Positions 11,782-19,429 of a stretch of 64,000 nucleotides of DNA are shown one piece after another. The position numbers and the translations under genes were made by a program. The notes under the pieces are model-generated. The model did no database searches and had not been told where the DNA came from. It worked only from the letters and a program-made list of their open reading frames with translations. Origin of the DNA: Microbacterium sp. VKM Ac-2870 (lineage in GTDB: Bacteria > Actinomycetota > Actinomycetes > Actinomycetales > Microbacteriaceae); contig NZ_JADKSH010000002.1 of NCBI RefSeq assembly GCF_015350795.1, positions 186,001 to 250,000 on the forward strand. Direction: 5' to 3'. Position 1 is the stretch's first letter; every line of letters begins with the position of its first letter.

Positions 11782-13092
11782 ATGAAGCTGTCCGTTATCG
11801 GTTGTGGCTATCTCGGCGCCGTGCATGCTGCCGCTATGGCGTCCATCGGACACGATGTCGTCGGAATCGACGTCGACCAGCGCAAGATTGACTCGCTCTC
11901 AAAGGGCGAGGCGCCGTTCTTCGAGCCCGGCCTGCAGGAGATTCTCACCGCGGGCATCACCTCTGGCAACCTCCGCTTCACTACCGACATGGCTGCGGCG
12001 GCTGGTGCGAAGGTGCATTTCGTGGGTGTGGGTACCCCGCAGCAGAAGGACAGCTACGCGGCCGACCTCACGTACGTGAATGGCGCGTTCGACGGGTTGT
12101 TGCCGTATCTCTCGCCCGGCGACATCGTCGCGGGCAAGTCGACCGTCCCGGTCGGCACCGCTGCGAGCCTCGCGCCGCGGGTCTCGGAGACCGGCGCGAC
12201 ACTCGTCTGGAACCCGGAGTTCCTGCGTGAGGGGTACGCCGTGCAGGACACCGTCGACCCGGACCGCCTCGTTGCCGGTGTTCCTTCCGGCGAGGAAGGC
12301 GAGATCGCGGCGGCGGTGCTGCGTGAGGTGTACCACCCGTCCGTCGCGAAGGGCACGCCTTTCATCGTCACCGACTATGCGACGGCTGAGCTCGTCAAGG
12401 TATCGGCGAACGCGTTCCTCGCGACCAAGATCAGCTTCATCAATGCCATGGCCGAGATCGCGGAGGTCACGGGTGCTGACGTGACGCAGCTCGCTGATGC
12501 GATCGGCCACGACGCGCGCATCGGGCGTCGGTTCCTCGGCGCGGGCATCGGCTTCGGCGGCGGGTGCCTGCCGAAGGACATCCGCGCCTTCTCGGCCCGC
12601 GCGGAGGAGTTAGGCCGCGGCGAATCGGTCGCTTTCCTTCGGCAGGTCGACGAGATCAACTTGCGGCGCCGTGAGCGCGCCGTGCAACTCGTCGTCGAGG
12701 GTCTCGGTGGCGTCGTGTTCGAAAAGAACGTGACCGTGTTGGGTGCCGCGTTCAAGCCGCACTCCGATGACATCCGCGACTCGCCCGCGCTCGACGTCGC
12801 CGTGCGGCTTCACGGGCTCGGCGCGAAAGTCACGGTAACCGACCCCGCCGCGATCGAGAACGCGCGCCGCGTCCACCCGCAGCTCACCTACGTCGAGGAT
12901 CGAGACGAGGCGATCCGTGACGCGGATGCGCTTGTGCTCGTCACTGAGTGGGACGAGTACCGTCGCGAGCTGGCGCCGGAGCATGCTTCTACGCTCGCGC
13001 GCGGGCGGATCGTCGTGGACGGGCGTAATGGGCTCGACGCCGCTGCCTGGCGTGCAGAGGGCTGGACCTACTTCGGGATGGGGCGACCGTAG
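11782..13092 (+). CDS. udg: UDP-glucose 6-dehydrogenase (copy 2)
   Basis: This paralogue of the gene at 7035 has identical length (436 residues), the same N-terminal VIGCGYLGAVHA and the same catalytic FGGGCLPKD with Cys262. It makes UDP-glucuronate for the polysaccharide. The ATG at 11782 has the ribosome site TTGAGGAGATC just upstream; an in-frame start 15 bases earlier is less likely. Alignment by eye with copy 1 gives roughly 87% identity with no gaps. Together the copies form a 1.3-kb direct repeat around the rml genes. Why two are kept is not evident; differential regulation or dosage are possibilities. Confidence 0.95.
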   Translation: MKLSVIGCGYLGAVHAAAMASIGHDVVGIDVDQRKIDSLSKGEAPFFEPGLQEILTAGITSGNLRFTTDMAAAAGAKVHFVGVGTPQQKDSYAADLTYVNGAFDGLLPYLSPGDIVAGKSTVPVGTAASLAPRVSETGATLVWNPEFLREGYAVQDTVDPDRLVAGVPSGEEGEIAAAVLREVYHPSVAKGTPFIVTDYATAELVKVSANAFLATKISFINAMAEIAEVTGADVTQLADAIGHDARIGRRFLGAGIGFGGGCLPKDIRAFSARAEELGRGESVAFLRQVDEINLRRRERAVQLVVEGLGGVVFEKNVTVLGAAFKPHSDDIRDSPALDVAVRLHGLGAKVTVTDPAAIENARRVHPQLTYVEDRDEAIRDADALVLVTEWDEYRRELAPEHASTLARGRIVVDGRNGLDAAAWRAEGWTYFGMGRP

Positions 13093-13095
13093 TCG

Positions 13096-13278
13096 ATGGA
13101 GCTCGTTGCGACAATCATCCTCGCGCTCGCGTCGGTCTTGCTTGTCGTTGCTGACGGAGCTCTCTCACGTCGACGCGAGCGCGACAAACTGCCTCGGATT
13201 TCGCCTTTCCTTGGCGGTCTCGCAGCTGCGGCCTCCACGGGCCCGGGAATATTCACGGTACCGCTCCCATTGCCGTGA
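13096..13278 (+). CDS. Small single-helix membrane protein (hypothetical)
   Basis: This is a 60-residue ORF starting 3 nt after the udg stop, so it may be translationally coupled. The N-terminus contains one hydrophobic helix (VATIILALASVLLVVAD) followed by a basic RRRERDK stretch, giving a likely membrane anchor with a short tail rich in Gly, Ala and Pro. I do not recognise a family and the ribosome site is weak, so it may not be a real gene. Confidence 0.35.
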   Translation: MELVATIILALASVLLVVADGALSRRRERDKLPRISPFLGGLAAAASTGPGIFTVPLPLP

Positions 13279-13321
13279 TCACGCGGATGGGAGTACGTTC
13301 TGATCGAACTGGGGAGAGTCG

Positions 13322-14113
13322 ATGACGAACGTGCAACCGGGGTGGTATCCCGACCCGAACGATGGCGCCAAGATCCGCTGGTGGGACGGCGCGGCGTGGA
13401 CCGCTCACGTCGCCGAGGGCGAGCGGGCATCGGCATCCGGCGCTGAGCAGGTCACCGCGAAGCGGGTGCGTAGGGGGCTCTCTCGGCGGACGAGTGTGAT
13501 CGTCGGGGGAGCGGTGGTACTCGGCATCGCCCTCGTCGGAGGAGCGGTCAACGCGGCGACGCTGGCCGCCCGGCCAGCCGCCGAACAGGGTGCGCCGGCT
13601 GCTTTCGCCGCGACCACGGCGAGCCCGGCGGCATCCACTCCGAAGCCCTCACCGACCCCGACGCACACGCCGGTGATCACCACGCGAGACGAGCCCGCAC
13701 GCGAGGTCGTACCGTTCGAACGCGCATCCGTCGACGACTCCTCGATGCCGCAGGGACAGACTGCCGTCACCACCGTGGGGCAGAACGGTGAGCGCACGCG
13801 CACGTACCGTGTCACCCTCACCGACGGCAAGGAGACGAAGCGAGAGCTGGTCTCCGACGCCGTGACCGTGCAGCCTGTGACCGAGGTCACCTCGATCGGC
13901 ACTTACGTGGAACCCGCCGCCCCGCCGCCCGCCGCCGCGCCCAGCAACTGCAACCCCAACTACGCCGACGCGTGCGTGCCGATCGCCAGCGATGTCGACT
14001 GCGCCGGGGGCAAAGGCAACGGCCCCGCCTACTTCGACGGCGTCGCGCGCGTCGTCGGCCGCGATGTCTACCAGCTCGACGGCGACGGAGACGGCTGGGC
14101 CTGCAACGGCTGA
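13322..14113 (+). CDS. Membrane-anchored surface protein with DUF2510, G5 and excalibur domains
   Basis: This 263-residue protein of the actinobacterial cell envelope has DUF2510 at residues 1-35 (QPGWYPDPNDG then WWDGAAW), one membrane helix near 60-80, a Pro/Thr/Ser linker, a G5 domain around 120-195 (from DEPAREVVPFER to VTEVTSIGTY) and a C-terminal excalibur calcium-binding motif ending DGDGDGWACNG, with paired cysteines. The topology suggests a cytoplasmic N-terminus and extracellular G5/excalibur part that may bind cell-wall polysaccharide. A GGGGAGAG ribosome site precedes the ATG. Its placement next to polysaccharide genes is suggestive only. Confidence 0.85.
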   Translation: MTNVQPGWYPDPNDGAKIRWWDGAAWTAHVAEGERASASGAEQVTAKRVRRGLSRRTSVIVGGAVVLGIALVGGAVNAATLAARPAAEQGAPAAFAATTASPAASTPKPSPTPTHTPVITTRDEPAREVVPFERASVDDSSMPQGQTAVTTVGQNGERTRTYRVTLTDGKETKRELVSDAVTVQPVTEVTSIGTYVEPAAPPPAAAPSNCNPNYADACVPIASDVDCAGGKGNGPAYFDGVARVVGRDVYQLDGDGDGWACNG

Positions 14114-14140
14114 TCCCGTCCTCCACAGGGATTCACTCGA

Positions 14141-14146
14141 TAGCGT
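14141..14146 (+). promoter_or_regulatory. -10 hexamer TAGCGT, leaderless start
   Basis: TAGCGT ends 6 nt before the GTG at 14153, the spacing expected if transcription starts at the start codon itself. Confidence 0.5.
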
Positions 14147-14152
14147 GGAGGT

Positions 14153-14938
14153 GTGGCACTCGCATCCCAGACCTCCCCACGTGTTCCCCGTCCGTCCGTC
14201 GACCTGGTCGTGGTTGCGACGACCTGGATCACCCCGCACCTCGTGCGCGTGCGTCTGGGCGGCCCCGGCTTCGCGGCCTTCGAGGACCGCCCCGAGACCG
14301 ACAAGTACGTCAAGTTGAAGTTCGCCTCCCTCGACTCGCCGCCCCATCCCGTCACCCGCACCTACACCGTGCGCCACGTCGACACCCCGGCACAGACCCT
14401 CGACATCGACTTCGTCGTCCACGGAGACGACGGACTCGCCGGCCCGTGGGCCGCCACCGTACAGCCGGGCGCGACACTCAGCCTGATGGGGCCCGGCGGC
14501 GGATACCGGCCCGACCCGACCGCGGACTGGCACCTGTTCGCCGGCGACCTCTCCGCCACTCCGGCGATCGCCGCAGCCCTCGAGGCGTTGCCCGCCGACG
14601 CGACCGGCATCGCGCTGATCGAGATCGACGCCGACGACGCGCGACTCGAGCTCTCCGGTCCCGCCGGAGTCGACGTGCGGTGGATCGTCGACCCCGCACA
14701 CGACCCGAGCACCCTGGCTGACGCGGTGCGCGCGCTACCGTGGCCGGACGCCCGCGTGCAGGTGTTCGCGCACGGAGAGCGCGAGGCGATGAAGACGTTG
14801 AGGCGTGTGCTCTTCGACGAGCGCGGGCTCGACCGAACGCAGGTATCGCTGTCGGGATACTGGGCCCGGGGTCGCACAGAAGACCGCTTCCAGGCGGAGA
14901 AGCGTGAGCCGATCGGGCAGATCTTCCCCGTCACCTAA
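14153..14938 (+). CDS. Siderophore-interacting protein (FAD-dependent ferric-siderophore reductase)
   Basis: This is a 261-residue cytoplasmic flavoprotein of the SIP/ViuB family that reduces ferric siderophores to release iron. The N-terminal FAD-binding barrel contains the family motif RTYTVRHVD and FVVHGDDGLAGPWA. The C-terminal SIP domain includes WHLFAGDLSATPAIAAALE and ends YWARGRTEDRFQAEK, the usual ending. The GTG start is taken because a TAGCGT box sits 6 nt upstream, suggesting a leaderless transcript. No siderophore genes are adjacent. Confidence 0.9.
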   Translation: MALASQTSPRVPRPSVDLVVVATTWITPHLVRVRLGGPGFAAFEDRPETDKYVKLKFASLDSPPHPVTRTYTVRHVDTPAQTLDIDFVVHGDDGLAGPWAATVQPGATLSLMGPGGGYRPDPTADWHLFAGDLSATPAIAAALEALPADATGIALIEIDADDARLELSGPAGVDVRWIVDPAHDPSTLADAVRALPWPDARVQVFAHGEREAMKTLRRVLFDERGLDRTQVSLSGYWARGRTEDRFQAEKREPIGQIFPVT

Positions 14939-14997
14939 CCGGGCCGGGGCGCGGGGAGTTTCGAACGAATGTCCGAGGCCCTCGGCACAATAGAGGT

Positions 14998-16320
14998 ATG
15001 ACGGAAACGAGCGAGACGAGCGGTGCCGAGACCGCCGCGGGCGGGAGTTACCTCGCGGTGCTCGACGAGCTCGTGTCTGCAACCGAGGCGTCCGCCGCAG
15101 CCGTGGCCGCAGCGGAAGTCGCTCATGTCCGTCTGCTGGCACGAGCCGGCCTGGTCGCCGAACGCGAGGCCGGAGGCCAGCGGGCATCGGTGCGGGAGCA
15201 CGATATGGTGCTGCGTTCGATCGCGGCGGAGCTCGGTGGGGTGCTGCGGGTAACCGATCGCACGGTGCAGCAGCGCATCGGCGAGGCCCGTGAGCTCGTC
15301 GAGGGTTTCCCGGCGACACTGGATGCCTGGGAGTCGGGGCGGATCACGCGTGGTCATGTGCGGGTGATCGTGGATGCCGGGAGCGTCGTGCCCATCGAGC
15401 GGCGGGCGGTGTTCGAGGCGGAGGCGGTCCGGTTGTGTGCGGGTGACACGCCCAACCGGGTGCGCGCGGCGGTGGAGATTCTCGCGGAACGCACCGCCGA
15501 CCGCTCCTTCACCGAGCGGCATCAGCAGGCGGCGCAGTGCCGTCGCGTGCGGATCGTGCCCGGTACGCGCGGCATGTCCGACCTCATTGCGACAGTGCCG
15601 ACCGTCATCGCCGACGGCATCCTCGACCGGCTGACGCAACAGGCGACCGTGATCGTCGATGCCCGTGAGCCCGGCGACGACGACACGCGCACCAGGGACC
15701 AGATTCGCGCCGATGTGCTCAGCGACCTCCTCCTGACCGGTGCGCCCGCCCTCGACCCGACCGCGGCCGGCGACGGTCCCGGCGCGCTCGGCGGCATCCG
15801 CGCACAGGTGCAGGTGATCGTTCCCGTCCTCACGCTCATCGGCGCCGACGACGGTCCCGCCGACCTCGTCGGACGCACGCCTGTGGATGCCGAGACGGCA
15901 CGCTGTCTCGCGGCGAACACGCCGAGCCTCACGCGAGTGCTGACCGATCCGGTTGATGGCACCGTCGTCGCGGTCGACCGGTACCGCACTCCGTGGCCCC
16001 AGCGACGCTTCTTGCGGGCTCGTGATCAACACTGCCGATTCCCCGGATGCCGACGGGCTGCGATCCGATGCGAGATCGACCACACGATCGACGCCGCCCG
16101 AGGCGGGCCCACCGCGCTCTGGAACCTTGCTCACCTCTGCCAGCGACATCATTCGATGAAGCAATTCACCGCGTGGAAGGTGAAGCAAGAAGAGAGGGGA
16201 GTGCTCGAGTGGACCTCGCCGACGGGGCGGGTTTACCGGGAAGACGCCCCGATCCCACCCGTCACCTTCGTCGCCAGCGCGGCGCCACCGCGGCTGGGCG
16301 CGGAGTCCGCGCCCTTCTGA
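14998..16320 (+). CDS. DUF222 / HNH endonuclease (13E12 repeat family)
   Basis: This 440-residue protein belongs to the actinobacterial 13E12/REP13E12 group, often present in many copies per genome. A long Ala/Glu-rich DUF222 region occupies most of the protein, and the HNH nuclease fold lies near the C-terminus: CRFPGCRR zinc-type cysteines, CEIDHTIDAARGG and NLAHLCQRHHSMKQ. The HNH residues look intact. Biological role is not established for the family; links to mobile DNA are suspected. The ATG at 14998 lies 6 nt after a CACAAT sequence, again hinting at leaderless expression. Confidence 0.9.
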   Translation: MTETSETSGAETAAGGSYLAVLDELVSATEASAAAVAAAEVAHVRLLARAGLVAEREAGGQRASVREHDMVLRSIAAELGGVLRVTDRTVQQRIGEARELVEGFPATLDAWESGRITRGHVRVIVDAGSVVPIERRAVFEAEAVRLCAGDTPNRVRAAVEILAERTADRSFTERHQQAAQCRRVRIVPGTRGMSDLIATVPTVIADGILDRLTQQATVIVDAREPGDDDTRTRDQIRADVLSDLLLTGAPALDPTAAGDGPGALGGIRAQVQVIVPVLTLIGADDGPADLVGRTPVDAETARCLAANTPSLTRVLTDPVDGTVVAVDRYRTPWPQRRFLRARDQHCRFPGCRRAAIRCEIDHTIDAARGGPTALWNLAHLCQRHHSMKQFTAWKVKQEERGVLEWTSPTGRVYREDAPIPPVTFVASAAPPRLGAESAPF

Positions 16321-16444
16321 TTCCCGATTCTTCGTCGTCCTCCTTCCTGCCGCCTGCTTGCCGTGTTCGCATCGGCATGCAGGCGACAGGAGCGGGGCGC
16401 CGTCCTCACGCCGGTCGCGGACGCAGCGGCGATGCGCCGCGGGT

Positions 16445-16846
16445 TCAGGCGATCGGCGCCGAGGGGGTGGCCGTTTCCGCCGCTACCCCGGGCACGTCCT
16501 CGATCGCGTAGTACACAGGCAAACCCCGCGACTCGGCGATCGCGACGTCCTGGTCGGCGCCGCGTGACGCGCCGGGCAGTCGCAGCACGGCATCGCAGTG
16601 CTGCAGCAGGCGTTCGGCCGTCGGATACATGACCTCCGCGGCGAGCGGATCGGTCGGTCCCGACGCCCCCGCGCTCTCGAGCACCGGCAGCGCCACCCAC
16701 TCGCCGATCATCGGCACGTGACCGGCTTGGAAGATCGGCCACGCCGCCTGCTCCAGTCGCTTGAGGTTCTCTGCCATCAGCGTGGGGTCGCCGTCGGTGC
16801 CCGACGCGTAGGGGCCGGCGATCAGGATCATCATGGGTGTACTCAT
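16445..16846 (-). CDS. DUF4406 domain protein
   Basis: This is a 133-residue protein beginning STPMMILIAGPYASG, the DUF4406 opening, a fold related to nucleoside 2-deoxyribosyltransferases. Further family features are EWVALPVLE and AEVMYPTAERLLQHCDAVLRLPG. The start at 16846 (ATG) is preferred over the longer open frame because it begins directly before the first strand and has a -10-like TAGTCT 7 nt upstream. It is divergent from the DeoR gene and shares its promoter region. Substrate unknown; a nucleotide or sugar-nucleotide is plausible by fold. Confidence 0.8.
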   Translation of the reverse strand: MSTPMMILIAGPYASGTDGDPTLMAENLKRLEQAAWPIFQAGHVPMIGEWVALPVLESAGASGPTDPLAAEVMYPTAERLLQHCDAVLRLPGASRGADQDVAIAESRGLPVYYAIEDVPGVAAETATPSAPIA

Positions 16847-16851
16847 GTCGG

Positions 16852-16882
16852 TTAGACTATGACAAAAACGTGCAAAAACAAG
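16852..16882. promoter_or_regulatory. Overlapping divergent -10 boxes plus tandem repeats (likely DeoR control region)
   Basis: TTAGACTAT (16852-16860) reads TAGACT forward and TAGTCT in reverse. The reverse box lies 7 nt before the DUF4406 ATG and has TTGTTT 16 nt upstream as a -35. The forward box serves the DeoR gene. GACAAAAAC (16861-16869) and TGCAAAAAC (16871-16879) are direct repeats with 10-bp spacing, a plausible DeoR-type operator that would block both directions. Confidence 0.5.
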
Positions 16883-16893
16883 AAGGAACGTGA

Positions 16894-17649
16894 ATGCTCG
16901 CTGCAGCCCGCAAAGATCTGCTGCTCGACCGGCTGCGCCGAGACGGCCGCATCGTCGCCAAAGAGATCGCCGCCGAACTGGGGTTGTCCGAAGACAGCAT
17001 CCGGCGCGATCTTCGAGACCTGGATGCCGCGGGTCTCGCCGTCCGCGTCTACGGCGGTGCCCTCCCCGCCTCACCCGCCGTCGCCGACTACGCCACCCGC
17101 ACCGCCGTCGCGCCCGACAGCAAGCGCAGAGTCGCCGCCGTCGCGGCATCGTTCATCGAGCCCGGCGCGACGATCATCCTCGACGGCGGCACCACGAGCC
17201 TCGCCATCGTCGACGCGCTGTCGCGCACCCAACCCGGCACGATCATCACCCACAGCCCGACGATCGCCGCCGCCCTCCTCGACCACGCGGCTGAGGTCTT
17301 CCTCATCGGCGGCCACCTGTTCAAACACTCCGCCGTCGCCTGCGGGGCCGCCGCGGTCGAAGCCGCCAGCCGCCTCAGCGCCGACATCTTCTTCTTGGGT
17401 GTCACCGGCATCCACCCCACCGCCGGGCTCACGACCGGCGACGCCGACGAAGCCGCCATGAAGCGCGCCCTCGCCGCCCGTGCCGCCGACACCTATGTGC
17501 TCGGCAGTGACGAGAAGATCGGCACTGCCTCGCGCTACGGCGTGCTCACTTTCGACGCCGTCACCGCGATCATCGCCGACGTGCCCGACATCGACCCCAC
17601 CGCGCGCGAGCTCGTGGATGCCGGGGCGACGCTCATCCACGCCCGCTGA
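16894..17649 (+). CDS. DeoR/GlpR-family transcriptional regulator
   Basis: This 251-residue repressor of sugar-metabolism type has an N-terminal DeoR winged helix (residues 3-55, with RIVAKEIAAELGLSEDSIRR and the GGALP hinge). The C-terminal DeoRC sensor domain is ISOCOT-like (ATIILDGGTTSLAIVDAL, HLFKHSAVACGAAAVE, DADEAAMKRALAARA), binding a sugar phosphate in known members. A GAAGGAACG site precedes the ATG. It is divergent from DUF4406 and probably controls it; the tandem CAAAAAC repeats in the 47-nt gap are candidate operators. The effector cannot be told. Confidence 0.9.
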   Translation: MLAAARKDLLLDRLRRDGRIVAKEIAAELGLSEDSIRRDLRDLDAAGLAVRVYGGALPASPAVADYATRTAVAPDSKRRVAAVAASFIEPGATIILDGGTTSLAIVDALSRTQPGTIITHSPTIAAALLDHAAEVFLIGGHLFKHSAVACGAAAVEAASRLSADIFFLGVTGIHPTAGLTTGDADEAAMKRALAARAADTYVLGSDEKIGTASRYGVLTFDAVTAIIADVPDIDPTARELVDAGATLIHAR

Positions 17650-17672
17650 CGCGCACTCGCGTCGACCACCGC

Positions 17673-17999
17673 ACCCGTGAGTCGGGGAATGTCAGAGCGG
17701 CATTCCTCGTCGCCCCGCCAGACCCCGGCGGCTCCGCGTTTCCGGCCGATGCCGCCGCCACCTTCGTGAGCGTCGAAGCGCAGATGCTGCGGTGCCCGAG
17801 CACGGTCGTCGCCAGCGCGAACGACCCGTATGCCACCGTGACGAGCGCCGGCGCCCTCGCCGCCGCGTGGGGCAGCGACTTCCGCGTCGCCGGTGCGCTC
17901 GGGCACCTCAACGCGGCCAGCGGCATCGGCGAGTGGAGTCAGGGGCGCCGGCTGCTCGAAGGGGTGCTCACCTCCGCCGTGAGCACGGGCATCATCTGA
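17673..17999 (+). pseudogene. Remnant of an RBBP9/YdeN-family serine hydrolase (N-terminal half missing)
   Basis: An open frame read from about 17673 gives RESGNVRAAFLVAPPDPGG, then VVASANDPYATVTSAGAL, AAAWGS and GALGHLNAASGIGEWSQG. This is the C-terminal half of RBBP9/YdeN alpha/beta hydrolases, with the catalytic Asp (DPY) and His (GHLN). The N-terminal half with the nucleophile GxSxG is absent: the frame runs back only into the end of the DeoR gene. No start with a ribosome site precedes it, although GTG at 17766 is possible. I read it as the product of a deletion whose left end lies at the DeoR stop. Confidence 0.7.
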
Positions 18000-18005
18000 A
18001 GTCGA

Positions 18006-19118
18006 TCACGCCGCGATCATCGTCAGGCTCGCCACCGTGCCCACCGGATGATCCGGCCGCACCGTCAGCGTTGCCTGATTGGCCCGCACAACGGTGCGTC
18101 GGGAGCGCGCAGCCGGTGCCTCACTGACTCTGCCACCGGTTGCCTCCGCAGATGCGGCGGTCAGTTCGGCCAGTTCGCGCTGGCGTTGCTCGGGCGTCGT
18201 ATGCACGCCATCGTCGTGCACGGTCACCGTCGTGCGATGGTGCTGACGGTGAGCCCGCACGATCACCTTGCCCGCCGTCGAGCAGTGTTCGATCGCGTGC
18301 GACATCAAATCGGCCAGCACCTGCCGCAACTCCGCCTGATCGAACCGCACGCGCCCGCATCCTTCGTCGACGACCTGCAACGTCACTCCGCGGGCCGCGG
18401 CGACGGCGATGAAGACGGCGCAGACGTCGGACAGCGCCGCCGATAGGTCGACAGACGGGATCGAGCGGGCCACGTCTTCCCGCGCCGTGCGGAACAGGTC
18501 GTCGACGGTGTCGACTAGTTGACCGGCGGCACGGGCGAGCCTCTCACCGATCGCGCCCAGAGGTCCGTCCGTCTCGAGCAGTTCGGCATAGCCGGCGACC
18601 GTCGTCACGTGCCCGCGGAGCCGGTGAGCCGCGTCGCGCAGAAAATCGTCTCGGATGCGCGCGGCCTCGAACATCTCGGTCATGTCGCGCGCGACGATGA
18701 CCGCGCCTCCCCTCTTGCCTCGACCATCGGCGAATGACCGCGATGTGATCGACAGCGCGCGCTGATCGTCGCCCTCGCCCACCCATGCCGTATAGGGAAT
18801 GGCACCGCCCGCGAAGGCGACATGGTGCAGCAAAGGAGGAGCCACCGCGATCGGTGTGACGCGGTCGGCATGGAAGAAGCGCAATCCTCGATACTCAGCA
18901 TCCGCGCGGAGCTTCTCGGGAAGCCCGGCGCGGGCGAACGCCTCGCGCGCCGGATCGTTCAGGTGTACCGGAAATCCGCGCTCGTCGGTCACGATCACCG
19001 CCTCGCCGACGGCATCGCTCAGCGCCGACAACACCAGCGGATCGCTGTCGAACGCGTGGCGAGCCCGTCGACTCCCTGCGGAGTCCGTTTTGCGGGTGTT
19101 TCTGCTGGCCAGATTCAT
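18006..19118 (-). CDS. PAS-type sensor histidine kinase with degenerate ATPase motifs
   Basis: This 370-residue protein is predicted soluble. After a short basic N-terminus comes a PAS-like domain (VGEAVIVTDERGFPVHLNDPA to GGAVIVARDMTEMFEAARI), then a HisKA-like helix (FLRDAAHRLRGHVTTVAGYAE, with the H-box His shifted from the standard SHELRTP) and an HATPase region. The N-box reads DLMSHAIEHCS, where the Mg-binding Asn is not evident, and the G1 box is HDDGVHTT rather than DxGxG, so kinase activity is doubtful. The ATG at 19118 is chosen because the upstream extension lacks domain character. It is divergent from the first response regulator, a possible partner. Confidence 0.72.
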   Translation of the reverse strand: MNLASRNTRKTDSAGSRRARHAFDSDPLVLSALSDAVGEAVIVTDERGFPVHLNDPAREAFARAGLPEKLRADAEYRGLRFFHADRVTPIAVAPPLLHHVAFAGGAIPYTAWVGEGDDQRALSITSRSFADGRGKRGGAVIVARDMTEMFEAARIRDDFLRDAAHRLRGHVTTVAGYAELLETDGPLGAIGERLARAAGQLVDTVDDLFRTAREDVARSIPSVDLSAALSDVCAVFIAVAAARGVTLQVVDEGCGRVRFDQAELRQVLADLMSHAIEHCSTAGKVIVRAHRQHHRTTVTVHDDGVHTTPEQRQRELAELTAASAEATGGRVSEAPAARSRRTVVRANQATLTVRPDHPVGTVASLTMIAA

Positions 19119-19420
19119 GGTCCCATCCCGTGCGCACCACGGACACTTCCCCCACCACGGTTCTAGCAGAGCGGGCCGTGCAGACTCCTCCCACTCCGGC
19201 AACGGCCTAGGTGGTATTACCGAGTGCGGCTGCACTTTTGCGCCCGATGACGCGCCGCCATGCACTTTTTCGCGGCGTGTCCGGGGCTTGGTGCGCGAAA
19301 CTGGTCGGCGGGCGGGGGAGACGTCGACAGGAGACCTCATATGCGATATTCACGCGCTCGGCAATCGGTTGAGTACCGGGCCCCGTCGCCAGCACCCTGT
19401 CGCCTGCGCCTCTCGCGCTC
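19119..19420 (+). other. 302-nt divergent control region
   Basis: This is the gap between the PAS kinase and the first response regulator. It contains two near-identical direct repeats, TGCACTTTTGCG (19231) and TGCACTTTTTCG (19261), exactly 30 bp apart, and the small leader ORF described separately. No clear consensus promoter was found for either direction. Confidence 0.45.
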
Positions 19421-19424
19421 ATGA
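19341..19424 (+). CDS. 27-residue leader ORF coupled to the response regulator
   Basis: ATG at 19341 is preceded by AGGAGA (19329-19334) at 6-nt spacing, the best ribosome site in this gap. The frame encodes a basic 27-residue peptide starting MRYSRARQSVEYRAP. Its TGA (19422-19424) overlaps the ATG of the response regulator as ATGA. The regulator itself has no visible ribosome site, so it is probably translated by coupling. The peptide is not recognised; it may act only in cis. Confidence 0.5.
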   Translation: MRYSRARQSVEYRAPSPAPCRLRLSRS

Positions 19425-19429
19425 GCGCG
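19414..19429. repeat. 16-bp perfect palindrome over a start codon
   Basis: CGCGCTCATGAGCGCG is a perfect palindrome centred on the response-regulator start (19421) and the leader-ORF stop. In RNA it could hide the start codon unless a ribosome arrives from the leader ORF; alternatively it is a DNA operator. Confidence 0.5.
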
